Source: Owenia fusiformis
Taxonomy: Eukaryota > Annelida > Polychaeta > Sabellida > Oweniidae
Reading direction: 5' to 3'
Assembly (NCBI GenBank): GCA_903813345.2
Contig: CAIIXF020000002.1
Coordinates: 32,506,109-32,570,108 of the forward strand
Length of the DNA: 64,000 bases
Part shown: positions 12,919 through 27,000 of the stretch, one piece after another
Numbering within the stretch: position 1 is the first letter of the stretch
Layout of the letters: every line of letters begins with the position of its first letter
Position numbers and translations under genes: made by a program
The notes under the pieces: generated by a model
Seen by the model: only the letters and a program-made list of their open reading frames with translations
Told to the model about the DNA's origin: nothing
Databases searched by the model: none

Positions 12919-15003
12919 ATCGATTACTTCAGGAGCAGTAATGTGTTTTACACAAGGCACTCTATACAATGATAACCTACATAACCTACCAAATGCTATC
13001 GGAGTTTTTACATGTATATTGTATAATAGTACAGTACATTGTTCAACTGTTCAACAAGCAAAAAGTAACTTCATCTCGACATTGGAATGTGTACTTCATG
13101 AGATAAACTACAGCTTTGTGGACCAACGCTTTTACTTCAGACGGGTCTTTTTAAAATAGGTGTAAGTTTTCCAAAAACGTGTTATCATTGTCAATTAATT
13201 GCAAGTATATAACTTGTATTTCGAGCCTCCGTTTACACATTGTAAGACGATGATGGGTTTAATATTTTATGTTTAAGGTACAGGAACTGTGATCATTTAC
13301 ATTACATGCTCCCAATGGGCGCAATTGAGCCCAAGGCTGAACTGGATTCACATGGCAAGATACCCTTACATATTCAGCTCTTGTAATGGCATTACATTAG
13401 CAGTGATTGGCTTCTTTAGGTCAGCAATTGTCTGAGAATTGTTTTGGTATACAATTTGTCTTTCAAAAAATCCACAAAAAGAAATCGGGTGGATTTCTTC
13501 CAGTAAACCTTATTAAAGAATATTTCACCTGTGTCACGGGTCATTAGATAATTAGTATTATGACGAAGTCAGAGAAGTCAGTACTATTATTTGGCTTCGC
13601 AAATGTATCTTGATTCAATGTCATTTTGATCTTTCCCACTGATGATGTTTATGATTATTGTGTTCTCCATATCCTATGTTGTTATGAAATCATGGTAGTT
13701 AATATTTGTATTACATCAGTTGTTTTAGTGATATTTGAACTTAGTGTGAAATTTCTCAATATCAACAGTTTAAAGGCAGAATCATATCTATAGGGGGTGA
13801 CAAAATTACGAGCAACATGTACAAATCACCCACCAATCTATTGCTTACAATCTCAAATTCAATATCTCCCAAAAGATTCACGATATGTTATAGATTGGTG
13901 AAGTTTTTAAAGATTCAAAGTGCAAAAATGTGTGAAAAACGTTTAAATTCTCCCAAACAATAAGAATGGTAACCATTCTTATAGAAAAATAATACTTTAT
14001 TGTAAAAATCTTTAGTTTTCCTGAAAACAAGTGTGCACTTTAAGGATTTTTTAGAAAATAGACATGAAAAGGAATGACATGAGCCAGAAATATTCTAAAA
14101 TTGAAACAATTATTTTTTGTTTACCTGCCCGCTAGATCTGATTCTCTCTTTAATTTCCTATGTTTTATCATCATATTAGAGCAGTTTTTAGGCATGAAAT
14201 AATGTTATCAAATAAAAGTGCTAGGTTCTTGAACCAATCAAATGAAAGAATTATTCTTCAGATTTAAGTGACAGACAGTGATATATGAAGTCAGCTGATG
14301 TAACACTATGTAATGCTTAGTTAGGATGTTTATATGTTTCGGTAATTTTTGGCATCATATAGAAGACTGCAAATTTCTGGTAAACAAAGTAAAAACCAAT
14401 TAACTTTAAAGACTTTGAGTACAACTGACCAAAACATAGATGTTGCTGCATATGCTTTTCTAATGTTTTTACCTTTATAATCTACATGATATATTTTATG
14501 AATCATTGTATACTTTTTAACGGGAAAATGTACTTATAAATATACGTTTTGGACGTTAATAAGGTAATGAGTTAAATGGGGTCATTAAATTGTACATCCA
14601 GAGTTCACGAGACAAAGCGCGGAGGTTTTGTCTAGTCTAGACATTCATCTCCCACCAAAATCTTCCAAATTCTCAGACTTTAGGTAAACATTCAAGCTTT
14701 GCGGGCAGAAAATCATCACTATTTTTTATTGACTTTTTATAAAATTAAACATTTATTTTTAGGCCAATTTTTGTTAATGGAATTTCCTAATATTTTATTG
14801 GATAAGACCTCTTATTTCGGATCTACCCACCTCAAAATTAAGATTTTATTTTTGTATTTCATATTTATTGCTTATCTATTCGAACCCTTTTTGATCAGTT
14901 CTGTCTTCATTAGTTTTATGGACAGCTTTTGTTTTCATACACTTGCAACGTTTTATATTTGTGGCAAAAATGAATTCATCCATTTAAAGGTGAATATGCT
15001 CAT
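12919..15003. other. spacer between METTL27-like copies B and C
   Basis: Contains the upstream leader of copy B, with a candidate splice acceptor AG before GTTATCATTG near 12970, and the downstream flank of copy C. 14890-15003 aligns with 10440-10566 beyond copy B's stop, so the gene duplication unit extends past the coding end. Nothing else was recognised. Confidence 0.5.
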
Positions 15004-18000
15004 CTAATTTATTCTATATACGTATCTTAAACCGTCCTCGTTTCCAAGTAGCTTTGGAACAAATTCTTTTTTGACTAATGTCCATAATTTGTCATCTTCA
15101 TGAGCTTTTAAGGTGTCCTCAAACCCAGCTAAATATGATTTGGACAGACCAGTTTTGTTTAGTTGGAATACCAGCACGCCGCCTTAAAAGGACAAAACAA
15201 AATTGTTAGTTCTGGATTTTGAAATTCTGAGCAACAATATCGCCAGAATCAACATTATTTTAAATATTTATAATCAAAATATACAGGGTGTTTTATTATG
15301 ACAGACTATCCAATCCACAACCAATCCTAGATCACATGCCATCTTCTACATTTTCTATAATCATAACAACGCGTATTATCAATTCTTGACTTGTGTGCTC
15401 ATATAAATATCGATATGATCATATTGATAGCTGAGAACATGATTTGATCTGCTAACTTTGTTAACATTTGTTAACATTTGATCGGATTTGTTAACATTAT
15501 CAATATTTGTAAACATTTGATCTGACCTGTTAACATTATTAACATTTAATCTGATCTGTTAAGGTTATTAACATTTGTTAACATTTGATCTGATCTGTTA
15601 AGATTATTAATATTTGTTAACATTTGATCTGATATGTTAACATTAGTTAACATTTGATTTGATATGCTAACATTATTTATATATGTTAACATTTGATCTA
15701 ATCTGTTAATATTATTAATATTTGTTAACATTTGATCTGATACGTTAACATTATTAACATTAGTTAACATTTGATTTGATATGTTAACATTATTAATATT
15801 TGTTAACATTTAATCTGATATGTTACCATTATTAATATTTGTTAACATTTGATCTGATATTTAACATTATTAACATTTTTAACATTTGATTTGATACGTT
15901 ACATTATTAATATATGTTAACATTTGATCTGATATGTTAACATTATTAACATTTGATCTGATCTGTTAACATTATTAACATTTGTTAACATTTGATCTGA
16001 TCTGTTAACACTATTAATATTTGATCTAATCTGTTAAGGTCATTAACATTTGTTAACATTTGATCTGATCTGTTAACATTATTAACATTTGTTGACATTT
16101 GATCTGATCTGCTAAGATTATTAACATTTTTTAACATTATTAATATTTGTTAACATTTGATCTGATATGTTACCATTATTAATATTTGTTGACATTTGAT
16201 CTGATCTATTAACATTATTAATATTTCTTAACATTTGATATGATATGTTAACATTATTAACATTAGTTGACATTTGATCTGATATCTTAACATTATTAAC
16301 ATCCAGATTGATTTTAACGATTTTCTTTGCTTGTAGAGTTGTATTTGTATTAAAGACACATGTAAAGTGTCGATATGCCATCAGTGTCTTATAAGGCACG
16401 GCTCTCTGTTTGTTATGTTACTTTATTTTCATTGTTCTTTGTTGTTGAAAATCAGACGTTGACATTTAAATACCTCATCTTCAGGCGGAAACCGAAAATC
16501 TTTTCAGCCAATACACACTATGCTCCCATCTGAACCTTCATACCAAATCCACAATTCACCTTAATTTATAATAACACACTTCACTTTTCTAATTCAGTTA
16601 AATACGTCCCAAAATGAATAACTTAAGTATCATCTCCTATAATGTAAGAGGTATTAGAGATTATTCAAAAAGACAACGTATCTTCCATCACCTTTCAAAT
16701 ATGACGCCAGCGATTGTGATGCTTCAAGAAACTCATTCAAATGAAAATGATTTGAATATATGGAAAAATAATTGGGGTAATGATATAGTTTTCTCGCACG
16801 GTACAAATGATAGCAGAGGCGTTGCAATACTCCTAGATAAGTCTCTAAACTATAAAATACACGATAAAATGCAAGATAAAAACGGAAGATACATTATTTT
16901 GGACATTTCTCTTGATGAACAAAGAGTATTACTAATTAATTTATACGCTCCAACACAAAATCATGAAAAGCAGCAAAAACTGTTAATTGATGAAATTGAG
17001 AAACACATTTTGAATATGAATGCCGAAAATATCATTTTAGGTGGCGACTTTAATGTAATACTTAATCCACGCTTAGATAAAATGGGAGGGGGGAATGATA
17101 AGTTAACTTCATATGCCAAGAGAATTGAAACTTTTATGGATACATTTGACTTAACTGACACGTTTCGAACAGCATACCCCGATATAAAACGTTACACTTG
17201 GAGGCAAAAACATCCCTTTAGGCAATCGAGACTCGATTATTTTCTTATTTCGACTCACTTGCTCAACCAATTTGATGATATTAAGATCTTACCTGGACTC
17301 TCATCAGATCATAGCATTTTAAAATTACAACTAGGCGAAGTTAATAAAAAACGAGGAAAGGGTCTGTGGAAATTTAATAACAACTTGCTAAATGAATCTG
17401 AATTCGCAGCTAAAATTCGAGATTGTATAGCAGAATCCAAATTAAAGCATGGTTACCTGGATAATAAAGGCTTACTTTGGGAAATGGTTAAATTAGATAT
17501 ACGTTCGAGCACAATTTCACATTCTATTTACAAATCGAAAATGCGTAAAAAACTAATACTGAATTGAAATCAAAATTATCCATTCTAGAAACCAAGATAA
17601 ATCAAGATGATGTAACGGAAGCACTACAAAATGAATATTTCAATACAAAATTGGAAATCGAGAACCTAAACAAAAATGAAACCTTAGCCTCCATAGTCCG
17701 ATCAAAAACTAAATGGTATGAAAACGGCGAAAAGAACAGCAAATTTTTCCTTACTTTAGAACACCGCAACTACATCAATAAAACCATTCAAAAACTACAA
17801 AATGGTACAATCATAAACGACCCTAAAGAAATCTTAAATGAACAAAAAAGATATTACGAAAATTTGTACACCGAAAGGTTAAATAATGAAGTCCTACCGC
17901 CAAACATAGATATTTTTGTTGAACAATTGAATATTCCAAAGTTAACTGAAGATGAAAAGGTGTCTTGCGAGGGCTTGTTAACGATTGGAGAATGTGCTCA

Positions 18001-21000
18001 ATCTCTCAAAAATATGTCTCCTGGTACTGATGGTTTCACAACTAACTTCTACAAGTTTTTCTGGATTAATATTAAAGATCTAGTTGTCGATAGTTTGAAT
18101 TATGGCTTTGAGTCTGGAGAACTCTCTATCTCACAAAAACAAGGAGTCGTTACCTTAATTCCAAAAAAAGATAAAATTAGATTATTCCTCAAAATTGGAG
18201 ACCAATTACCCTTTTAAACACCGACTATAAAATAGGCACCAAATCAATTGCTAACAGAATACGGAAAACCTTAACATCCATAATAAATACCGACCAATCC
18301 GCATATGTAACAGATCGATACATAGGGGAAAACATTAGAATTATAGAAGATATTTTAAAATACACAGACCAAGGTAACATCCCCGGGTTACTCCTACAAA
18401 TCGATTTTGAGAAAGCCTTCGATTCTGTCAACTGGAATTTCATCGAGAAAGCTCTTAATTTATTCAATTTTGGTAATACATTGATCAAATGGGTAAAAAC
18501 TTTTTACAAAAATGCTCAAACGTGTATATCCAACAACGGATACCAATCGACTATGTTTTCACCTTCTAGGGGAGTTCGACAAGGATGCCCCCTATCGGCA
18601 TACCTTTTCATAATAGTGGCGGAAATACTAGCTTTATCTATTAGACAAAATATAAATATTCAAGGCATTATTTTGAATAATACTGAGATTAAACTTTCAA
18701 TGTTTGCAGACGATACAACTTTTTTCCTCGATTCAATTGCATCAACTGAAAATGCCCTTCAGACTCTAAAAAGATTCTCTGAAATTTCTGGCCTCAAGCC
18801 CAACCTTCAGAAAACAGAAGGAAGATGGTTAGGTCTCTTTAAAACATCACCCCCACAAATTGCATCAAAAAGTCTTGTCTCAAAAATTAAAATCAATAAT
18901 GAAAATTTTTACACCATCGGAGTATGGTTTAGTCAAAATATAAACGAACGGAATGACCTTAACTTCTCTCCTAAGATTAAATCTATAGAAAACTTATTTA
19001 AAATATGGGAATGGAGGAACTTTAGCTTAATAGGAAAAAACGTGTTGATCAAAGCTCTAGGGATTTCAAAACTAACATATCTAGCATCAACCATACTTGT
19101 ACCAAAACACATCATTAATAATGTTCAAAATCTCATTAATAACTTTTTATGGAACAGAAAACCTCCATTAATAAGTAACTTAACAACCATAGGAAAAATT
19201 GAAAAAGGGGGAATCAAGAGCTTACATTTTGAAACGCAAATAAAAGCTTTACAAATACAATGGGTAAAAAGATTATACCAGAAAAAGCCCAGCAAATGGA
19301 AGCAATATTTCTACGGCTTTTTTCCTAATCTAGACTCGGAGACAATATTTCATTCAAAATTTCCCGATGACAAGTTAGCCAGGTTACCCCCTTTCTACTA
19401 TAATATCATGGAAACCTGGAAATTATTACATAATTAAGAGCCCTATAATAAAGAACTTGCTTTAAAAGAGTATATCTGGTGAAGGCCGGTACAGATGGCG
19501 ACACGACAAAGTCCTACAGAAAATTGCTGAATGGGTTGACAGAGCTAGAACACACAACAAGCAACTGGTCCCCACAAAGCCCATATTCACAGCATTTCAA
19601 CTGGAGGGAAAACAACGAACTCCAAGGACTAAGAATACAGACCCGTCAATTCCTCTCTCATCACTGTCTAAGGCCTCTGATTGGAAATTGCATGTTGACC
19701 TGGATAAGAAATTAGTCTTCCCTCAGAACATAGTAGCAACAACACTACGTCCCGACATGCTACTTCTCTCAGAAAGTTCTAAAACCATACTAGTGATAGA
19801 ACTTACAGTACCATGGGAGGAAAGAATAGACATATCTCACCAACTCAAGTACAACAAATACCAAGACCTAATCCATGAAGCCCAGAGCAAAGGATGGCAA
19901 GCAAGACTATACCCTGTAGAAGTAGGGTGCAGGGGCTTCCCAGCTTTGTCTCTACGCTCATTGTTCAAAGACATTGGGGTACATTCTAGTTCTAGCCAAC
20001 TTAGACGAGCAATGAGAGAAATTGGAGCAGTTTCAGAATCGTGCTCCAGGTGGCTCTGGATACGAAGACGTGACAAATGGACCCACCAATAAAACGAAGA
20101 AGTTTCCATCATTCTTCAACCACCAAATGAAATGTCCCAAAGCTTCAGTCTCTGGAATGGGAGTGTTGGTACCATCAAAGATCTTAAACCACCCAAAGGT
20201 CAGTCACAAGCCTGACGACAGAGACAGCCAAGCTTATACTACCCAAAGCTCCATCCCACTTCATCAGCTCACGAACAGTCCTATAGATGTAGCAAAGCAC
20301 TTGATGTTTATACACAATGAACTCTGCAACTGCAGTGACAATGGGGAAAGGCCCATTGACTACCAGGAAAGACTGGTTGATTCTGGATAATTCCAGACAC
20401 GCTGAATCTCAGCACACTTGGCACAAGGGCCAGCTACCCTGTACCATAGTTAACCTATTGTTACGAGTATTATAGAAGTCCTTAATAGGCCTCGAAACAG
20501 ACAGAACAAGACGGATTTGAACCCAAGCACACGTGACACGGACGAGAGTAGGACCGCGAATACAGATGATGATACTGAGACCAGACGTCGATGCGACAGC
20601 TGTGGTGGTATTTTCAAGAACGAAAAGGGCGTTAAGATACATTTAGGTAAAACGAAGCTGAATTGCAAAGAGAAGCTAAAACAGCGTATAGCAGCAAGTA
20701 CTACAAAGAGAGCTGCTAGTGAACCGGAGGAAGACAGAGGCCAGGAGGCAAACCATAGTGCCACTGACTTCCAAGTTGAAGCTAATCTAAGCCAAGTAGC
20801 TAGCCAAGTTAAAGGAAAAGAAACACCAGTCCCAGAGAGAAAACCACGGCTGAAGTATCCACCAGGAAATGACGCCAAGTGGAAGGAGCTAGACGACAGC
20901 CTGGACACCATTCTAGAGAGTACTCTTAAAGGAAGTGCTCCCAGTAAAATCACCACAATGACGAGAATAGTTTTTGAAGAGGCAGAGGAGCTCTTCGGTG

Positions 21001-24000
21001 TAACTGAGATGTCTCACAAAGGCGAACGACATGCTGGCCCAAGCAGAAGACAAAGAAAGATCACCTCCTTACGTAGAGAGATGCGACAACTTAGAACGCA
21101 GTTCAGGAAAGCAGGACCAGAAGCCAAACAAGGCCTCAAGCAGCTGTTGACAGAACTACACAAAGACATTCTCAGATTACGTCAAGCAGAGAACCTCCGC
21201 AAGAAAGCACGAGAGAAAAGCAGGGCAAGGAAAGCATTTTTTGGAAATCCTTTTAGATTTGTTTCAAACCTACTGGGAAAGCCTAAGAATGGTCAACTTC
21301 AATGTTCCAAAGAGGAAGCAGAAGAAAGCATTAAAGCAGCTCACAGTGATCCTCGACAGAATACCCCGTTGGGAGAGTGTCCATATCCCTTACCTTGTCC
21401 AGAACCAACGATCCCCTACAAACTATCTGACATCACATTTCAAGAGATCCAAGACATAGTCAAACATGCAAGGGCAGCATCTGCCCCTGGTCCCTCAGGT
21501 GTAACATACAGGATATACAAGAACTGTCCAAAGCTCCTCAAAAGACTTTGGAAACTTATCCACGCCATCTGGAAGAAGAAAGAGCTACCCACCTCTTGGA
21601 CCTATGCTGAAGGTTGCTTTGTTCCCAAAGAAGACAAGTTTAGTTCTCTTGACCAGTTCAGGGAGATTTCTTTATTAGATGTTGAGGGGAAAATCTTTTG
21701 GTCAGTTGTAGCAAAGAGAATGACCAGTTTTTTGATCAGCAACAACTACATCGATCCAAGTGTACAGAAAGGTGGCATATCTGGTTATTCCGGATGTCAA
21801 GAACATACTGCAGCCATCAGTCAGCTAATCAAAGAAGCCAAGCAACAGAAGTCTACTTTAGCAGTTGTGTGGCTAGACCTGGCCAAAGCTTATCCAAATG
21901 TTCCCCATCAACTTATACAGACAGCACTTTCTCATTACAACATCCCAGAGGAAGTAATTAACCTTACAACAAACCACCTTAGCAACATGAAGATGCGTTT
22001 CACCACAAGGAACTTCACCACCTCATGGCAGCCACTAGAGAAAGGCATCATGGCCGGATGTACTATCTCAGTAATACTCTTCATAGCTGCAATGAACATG
22101 CTTCTGAAGGTTGGAGAAGCACAATGCAAAGGACCAAAAGCAAAGGATGGCACTAGACACCCATGCTGCAGGGCATTCATGGATGACATCACAGTCATGA
22201 CGCAGTCTATCCCTGGCATGCGGTGGATTCTTACAAGTCTCGAGGAAATGGCTACATGGTCCCGTATGCAGTTTAAGCCTAAGAAATCACGCAGCATGAC
22301 CATCGTCAAGGGACAACCAACCCAAAGACACACTTTCAACATCCAAGGAGCAGCTATCCCATCCATCCAAGATGAACGCATAAAGTGTTTAGGGAAAGTT
22401 TATGACGAGACTTTAAAGGATAGCAACACCACTAAGGAAGTCTTCAAGGAACTAGAAAGATGGATGGAAACTATTAACAAGAGTCACCTTCTAGGTAAAT
22501 TCAAGGTATGGTGTTTCCAGTTTGGAGTAATCCCCCGATTACAATGGCCTTTTTCCTTGTATGAATTCCCTCTATCCCTTGTCAATTCCATGGAAAGGTT
22601 GTGCAACAGATTTTTGAGAAAATGGTTAGGAGTACCTCCAAGCTTCAGCTCCTGTAACCTCTACAGCACATCTTCAAAGCTGTCCCTCCCAATTTCTTCA
22701 CTGGTGGAGGAATTCAAGGTGGCCAAAGTCAGGGCCATTACAACCCTTCGAACGTCCAAAGATCCTAAGGTCCTTTCCTCGGGAGAATCAATATCAACTG
22801 GAAGGAAATGGAAACCCCAGCAAGCAATAGCAGAAGCTGAAGAACGGGAGCGACATGAGCAGATAGTTGGAGTTGTTTGTCAAGGTCGATTAGGCTTAGG
22901 CAATTATGGTTCCAAGCTATTAGAAAAGACTCCAAAGGCAAAGAAAGACCGCCTGGTAAAGCAAACACGTAAAGTGCAGGAAGAAGAACGCCTTGTAAAA
23001 GCAGTGGGACTTTCCAAGCAGGGAAACTGGACCCAATGGGAATCAATCATGGAAAGGTCTCCTACATGGAAAGATCTTTGGACAGTTGACCAAGCAAGCC
23101 TCAGTTTTATATTGCGCGCTTTTACTGACCTTTTACCAACCCCAACGAACCTAAGCACGTGGGGTCTTGAAAATGACAACACATGCCCTCTATGCAAAAG
23201 TCCCAGATGTACCCTAACCCACATCCTGAGCAGCTGCAAGACAGCACTGAGTGAAGGCCGGTACAGATGGCGACACGACAAAGTCCTACAGAAAATTGCT
23301 GAATGGGTTGACAGAGCTAGAACACACAACAAGCAACTGGTCCCCACAAAGCCCATATTCACAGCATTTCAACTGGAGGGAAAACAACGAACTCCAAGGA
23401 CTAAGAATACAGACCCGTCAATTCCTCTCTCATCACTGTCTAAGGCCTCTGATTGGAAATTGCATGTTGACCTGGATAAGAAATTAGTCTTCCCTCAGAA
23501 CATAGTAGCAACAACACTACGTCCCGACATGCTACTTCTCTCAGAAAGTTCTAAAACCATACTAGTGATAGAACTTACAGTACCTTGGGGGGAAAGAATA
23601 GACATATCTCACCAACTCAAGTACAACAAATACCAAGACCTAATCCATGAAGCCCAGAGCAAAGGATGGCAAGCAAGACTATACCCTGTAGAAGTAGGGT
23701 GCAGGGGCTTCCCAGCTTTGTCTCTACGCTCATTGTTCAAAGACATTGGGGTACATTCTAGCCAACTTAGACGAGCAATGAGAGAAATTGGAGCAGTTTC
23801 AGAATCGTGCTCCAGGTGGCTCTGGATACGAAGACGTGACAAATGGACCAACCAATAAAACGAAGAAGTTTCCATCATTCTTCAACCACCAAATGAAATG
23901 TCCCAAAGCTTCAGTCTCTGGAATGGGAGTGTTGGTACCATCAAAGATCTTAAACCAGCCAAAGGTCAGTCACAAGCCTGACGACAGAGACAGCCAAGCT

Positions 24001-27000
24001 TATACTACCCAAAGCTCTTCATCAGCTCACGAACAGTCCTATAGATGTAGCAAAGCACTTGATGTTTATACACAAAGGAATAATGAGTTCATAAAAATTA
24101 ATGACAAAACCCTAAATTATGCAAGCTGGATAAGTAAAGGAATCCTTCAAATAAAAGATCTCGTTAACAATAATGAATTCTTAGGTTTCGAAGATTTCTC
24201 TTTAAAATATAATATTAATACACCTTTCGTTACTTTCTATGGCTTAATTCATGCAATTCCACACTCCTGGAAACAACATATTAAAAACAATCGAAGCAAC
24301 AAGGCACTTAAAGCCCCCGATAAATCGGGCTACGTATACCGCCGTGTTTACATTAGGGGATTAGAAGAGTTTATTTTTTACTTAGGTATGCAAGCAATAT
24401 CAATATTAGGCCTTCACATGCATGTACTCGTGTGTACAATTAGCATGCCCTTCAATATTATATACGCCAGGCTATTCAAGTACAACATAATGTACACTAT
24501 TTATGTGTGTACTATATGGGAATACAATTCCCTGGGAAACGAAACACAAATACTTTTTATATGTTCAAAATGAGCCATTTGATTGATGCATACACTTAAT
24601 ACCTCCATATATAAACATCTACAAAGTATATTTAATAGTTATTTTCAATTCCAATGTTGAAACTTGCCTGGTTACGATTATACGGGAAATCAACACGGGA
24701 CGATAGTTATACACCTTCCTGGCTTACCTCTGAGCCTGTACCCTGTAATCTCTTTATATAGGTTAGCGAGAGCGCTGCGCCTGCGCAGTTTTAAATTTTG
24801 GCGCACACTTTAAAGACGAAGAACTCCAAATCAAAAACACGACAATAAACGTCAAATCTATAAAAACTAAAACCATATATTGGATTCTCGTAGATAATTT
24901 ATTTAAAGAACCCAACGGGAAAAAATATCTAAATTCAAAATTCAACTTTACAGAAGAAGATTGGAAACACATTTTTACATTACCTTTTAAAGTGTGTGCC
25001 AAAGTTTAAAACTGCGCAGGCGCACCGCTCTCGCTAAACTATATAAAGAGATTACCGGGTACACGATTCAGAGGTAAGCCAGGAAGGCGAACGAACTTCG
25101 TCTCGTGATGATTTCCCATATAATAGTAATCAGGGAAGTTTCACCATTGAAATTGAAAATTACTATTAGATATACTTTGTAGATGTTATTTATGAAGCTA
25201 TTTAGTGTTTGCATCAATCAAATGGCTCATTTTGAACATATAAAAAGTATTTGTGTTTTGTTTCCCAGGGAATTGTATTGTATGTAGTACACACATAAAT
25301 AGTGTACATTATACAGTACTTGAATAGCCTGGTTTACATAATATTGAAGGGCATGCTGATTACATGCACACGAGTACATGAATGAAGGCCTAATATTGAT
25401 ATACGTAGCTTGCATACCTAAATAAAAAATAAACTCTTCTAATCCCCTAATGTAAACACGGCGGTATACGTAGCCCGATTTATCGGGGACTTTAAGACGG
25501 TTCGAGAACCGAGAATACAATGCCTTCAATACAAACTTGTTTTAAACGTTACACCAAATAACCAATTTTTAACTCGAAAGAAAATAAAAAATTCAAATTT
25601 ATGCGACTTTTGTAAAAACGATAAAATAGATGATACGATACACTTCTTCATAGAGTGCCCAAACTCTTCCAAGATTGGGATGACTTTAAAATTTTTTTCA
25701 ATATTGATCTTACAATTGAAGACATAATTGTCGGGAAATTAGATCAAGAACGCGACCACACTTCAAAAGCAATTAATTTTTGCATATTGTATATAAAAAG
25801 TTTATTACATAAATCAAGACGCGTTAATACTAAAATAACATTTATGCAAATAAAAGAAATCATAAAATACAAAATCAATGACGAACGAAATATTGCAAAC
25901 TTAAATGGCACACTGGAAAGTTTCGGCGAGACTTGGAGATGGGTTATAGATAGATTAAACCAACAGCATTGAATTTTTTGTTTTACTTTATACCCTTTTA
26001 TGTTAAAATATTGTCAGCACAATACGATTGAAAGATAATCGTATTGCATGTATTGTATTTTCAAATGGTACCCTTTTAAATTAAGTTAAATTAAATACTC
26101 TGAATGGAGATGGTCTGAAAAGCTTAAAAACATATAACTGTTAAATATAAATATGTAATAATATTATTGAATATTCAATGTATATGGATTTGATCTGTAT
26201 GTATATTATGTATAATGTTTTGTGTAAGAAAGATGCAATAAAAAATAAATAAAAAAAAAAAATAAAAAAAACATTATTAACATCTGTTAACATTTGATCT
26301 GATATCTTCACATTATTAACATTTATCAACATTTGATCTGATATGTTAATATTATTTCTTTTAACGTTAGGCCAGGATAGTATTGCGTCTATTTTTCTTA
26401 TAACAGGATTACATTCAGACATTTGGTCCTAGATAAAGACTTGACGCATTACATTTGATGTACGTAGGTTAATAAGTAAAGATGTCATATTTATATTATC
26501 ACCTGGCTTAACAACTCTTATGATTTCTAAGAAACAGTCCTGTTTTGCATGACCCTCTAGAAAGCAACCAGTTGCTACAGCACCCCCATAAGTATCTAGA
26601 AATAGAGAAGTTAACTAGCACTTGCATCATATTCATATCACTAAAAAAATTATCATCATATCTTTTAGACATAAAGAATTTGTTCATCCTGTAAACAGAA
26701 GTAATGCAAAAAATTGCATTAATTTTTCAAAAATGCAATTTTCTTTCTACCGACAACTAACACATGGAAAATATATTGGGTATTCGTTTTCGAAAATCTG
26801 TTCTTTTATAATACATACTGTCCTCAATATCCAATCTGTTTGGTCCCATATAGTCACATATAAGCCTTTTATAGACATTTTTCTCTTTGGCTTGGTCGAG
26901 CATTGCTTGGCTGGCATCTAAGGCGTCTATGTGAGTGAAGCCCAGTCTCTTCAACTGTAAAAAGCACAATGTATCATAATGTAATATATTGAAAACCAAG

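Larger units (their letters stand above)
24076..25972 (+). pseudogene. LINE ORF2 C-terminal region, split by two TTAA elements
   Basis: Three pieces of the post-RT region, 24076-24311, 24814-24986 and 25496-25972, join in frame when each TTAA element and one TTAA copy are left out. The pieces read IKINDKTLNYASW, then TIYWILVDNLF, then a CCHC-like cluster (LCDFCKN, HFFIECPN) typical of the L1/Tx1 ORF2 end. A one-base loss near 25675 shifts the last part. The ORF ends with TGA at 25970-25972. Confidence 0.8.
16304..26269 (+). mobile_element. L1/Tx1-type LINE, full insertion with nested elements
   Basis: Non-LTR retrotransposon bounded by the 15-bp direct repeat AACATTATTAACATC (16289-16303 and 26270-26284) and ending in an A-rich tail. 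About 310 bp of leader precede the endonuclease. The single recognisable ORF (EN, RT and a cysteine-rich end, about 1250 codons when insertions are disregarded) lies in pieces at 16614-19478, 24076-24311, 24814-24986 and 25496-25972. No ORF1 was found, so it is either 5' truncated or of a one-ORF type. Nested insertions are 19479-24075, 24312-24809 and 24991-25491. Several frameshifts and one stop make it inactive. Confidence 0.88.

Noticed and set aside
15546-16399. Minus-strand frames of repeated QMLTNINNVN
   Set aside because: They follow the minisatellite period exactly and have no composition or motif beyond it; the array has no independent coding signal.
20318-20453. HDV-like ribozyme at the 5' end of the R2/Hero element
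   Set aside because: I could not fit the nested double pseudoknot by eye; left as a test rather than a feature.
20450-20956. 168-codon frame antisense to the R2/Hero ORF
   Set aside because: Shadow of the strongly coding plus strand.
24763-25002. 79-codon minus-strand frame
   Set aside because: Antisense to a LINE coding piece bounded by TTAA element ends.
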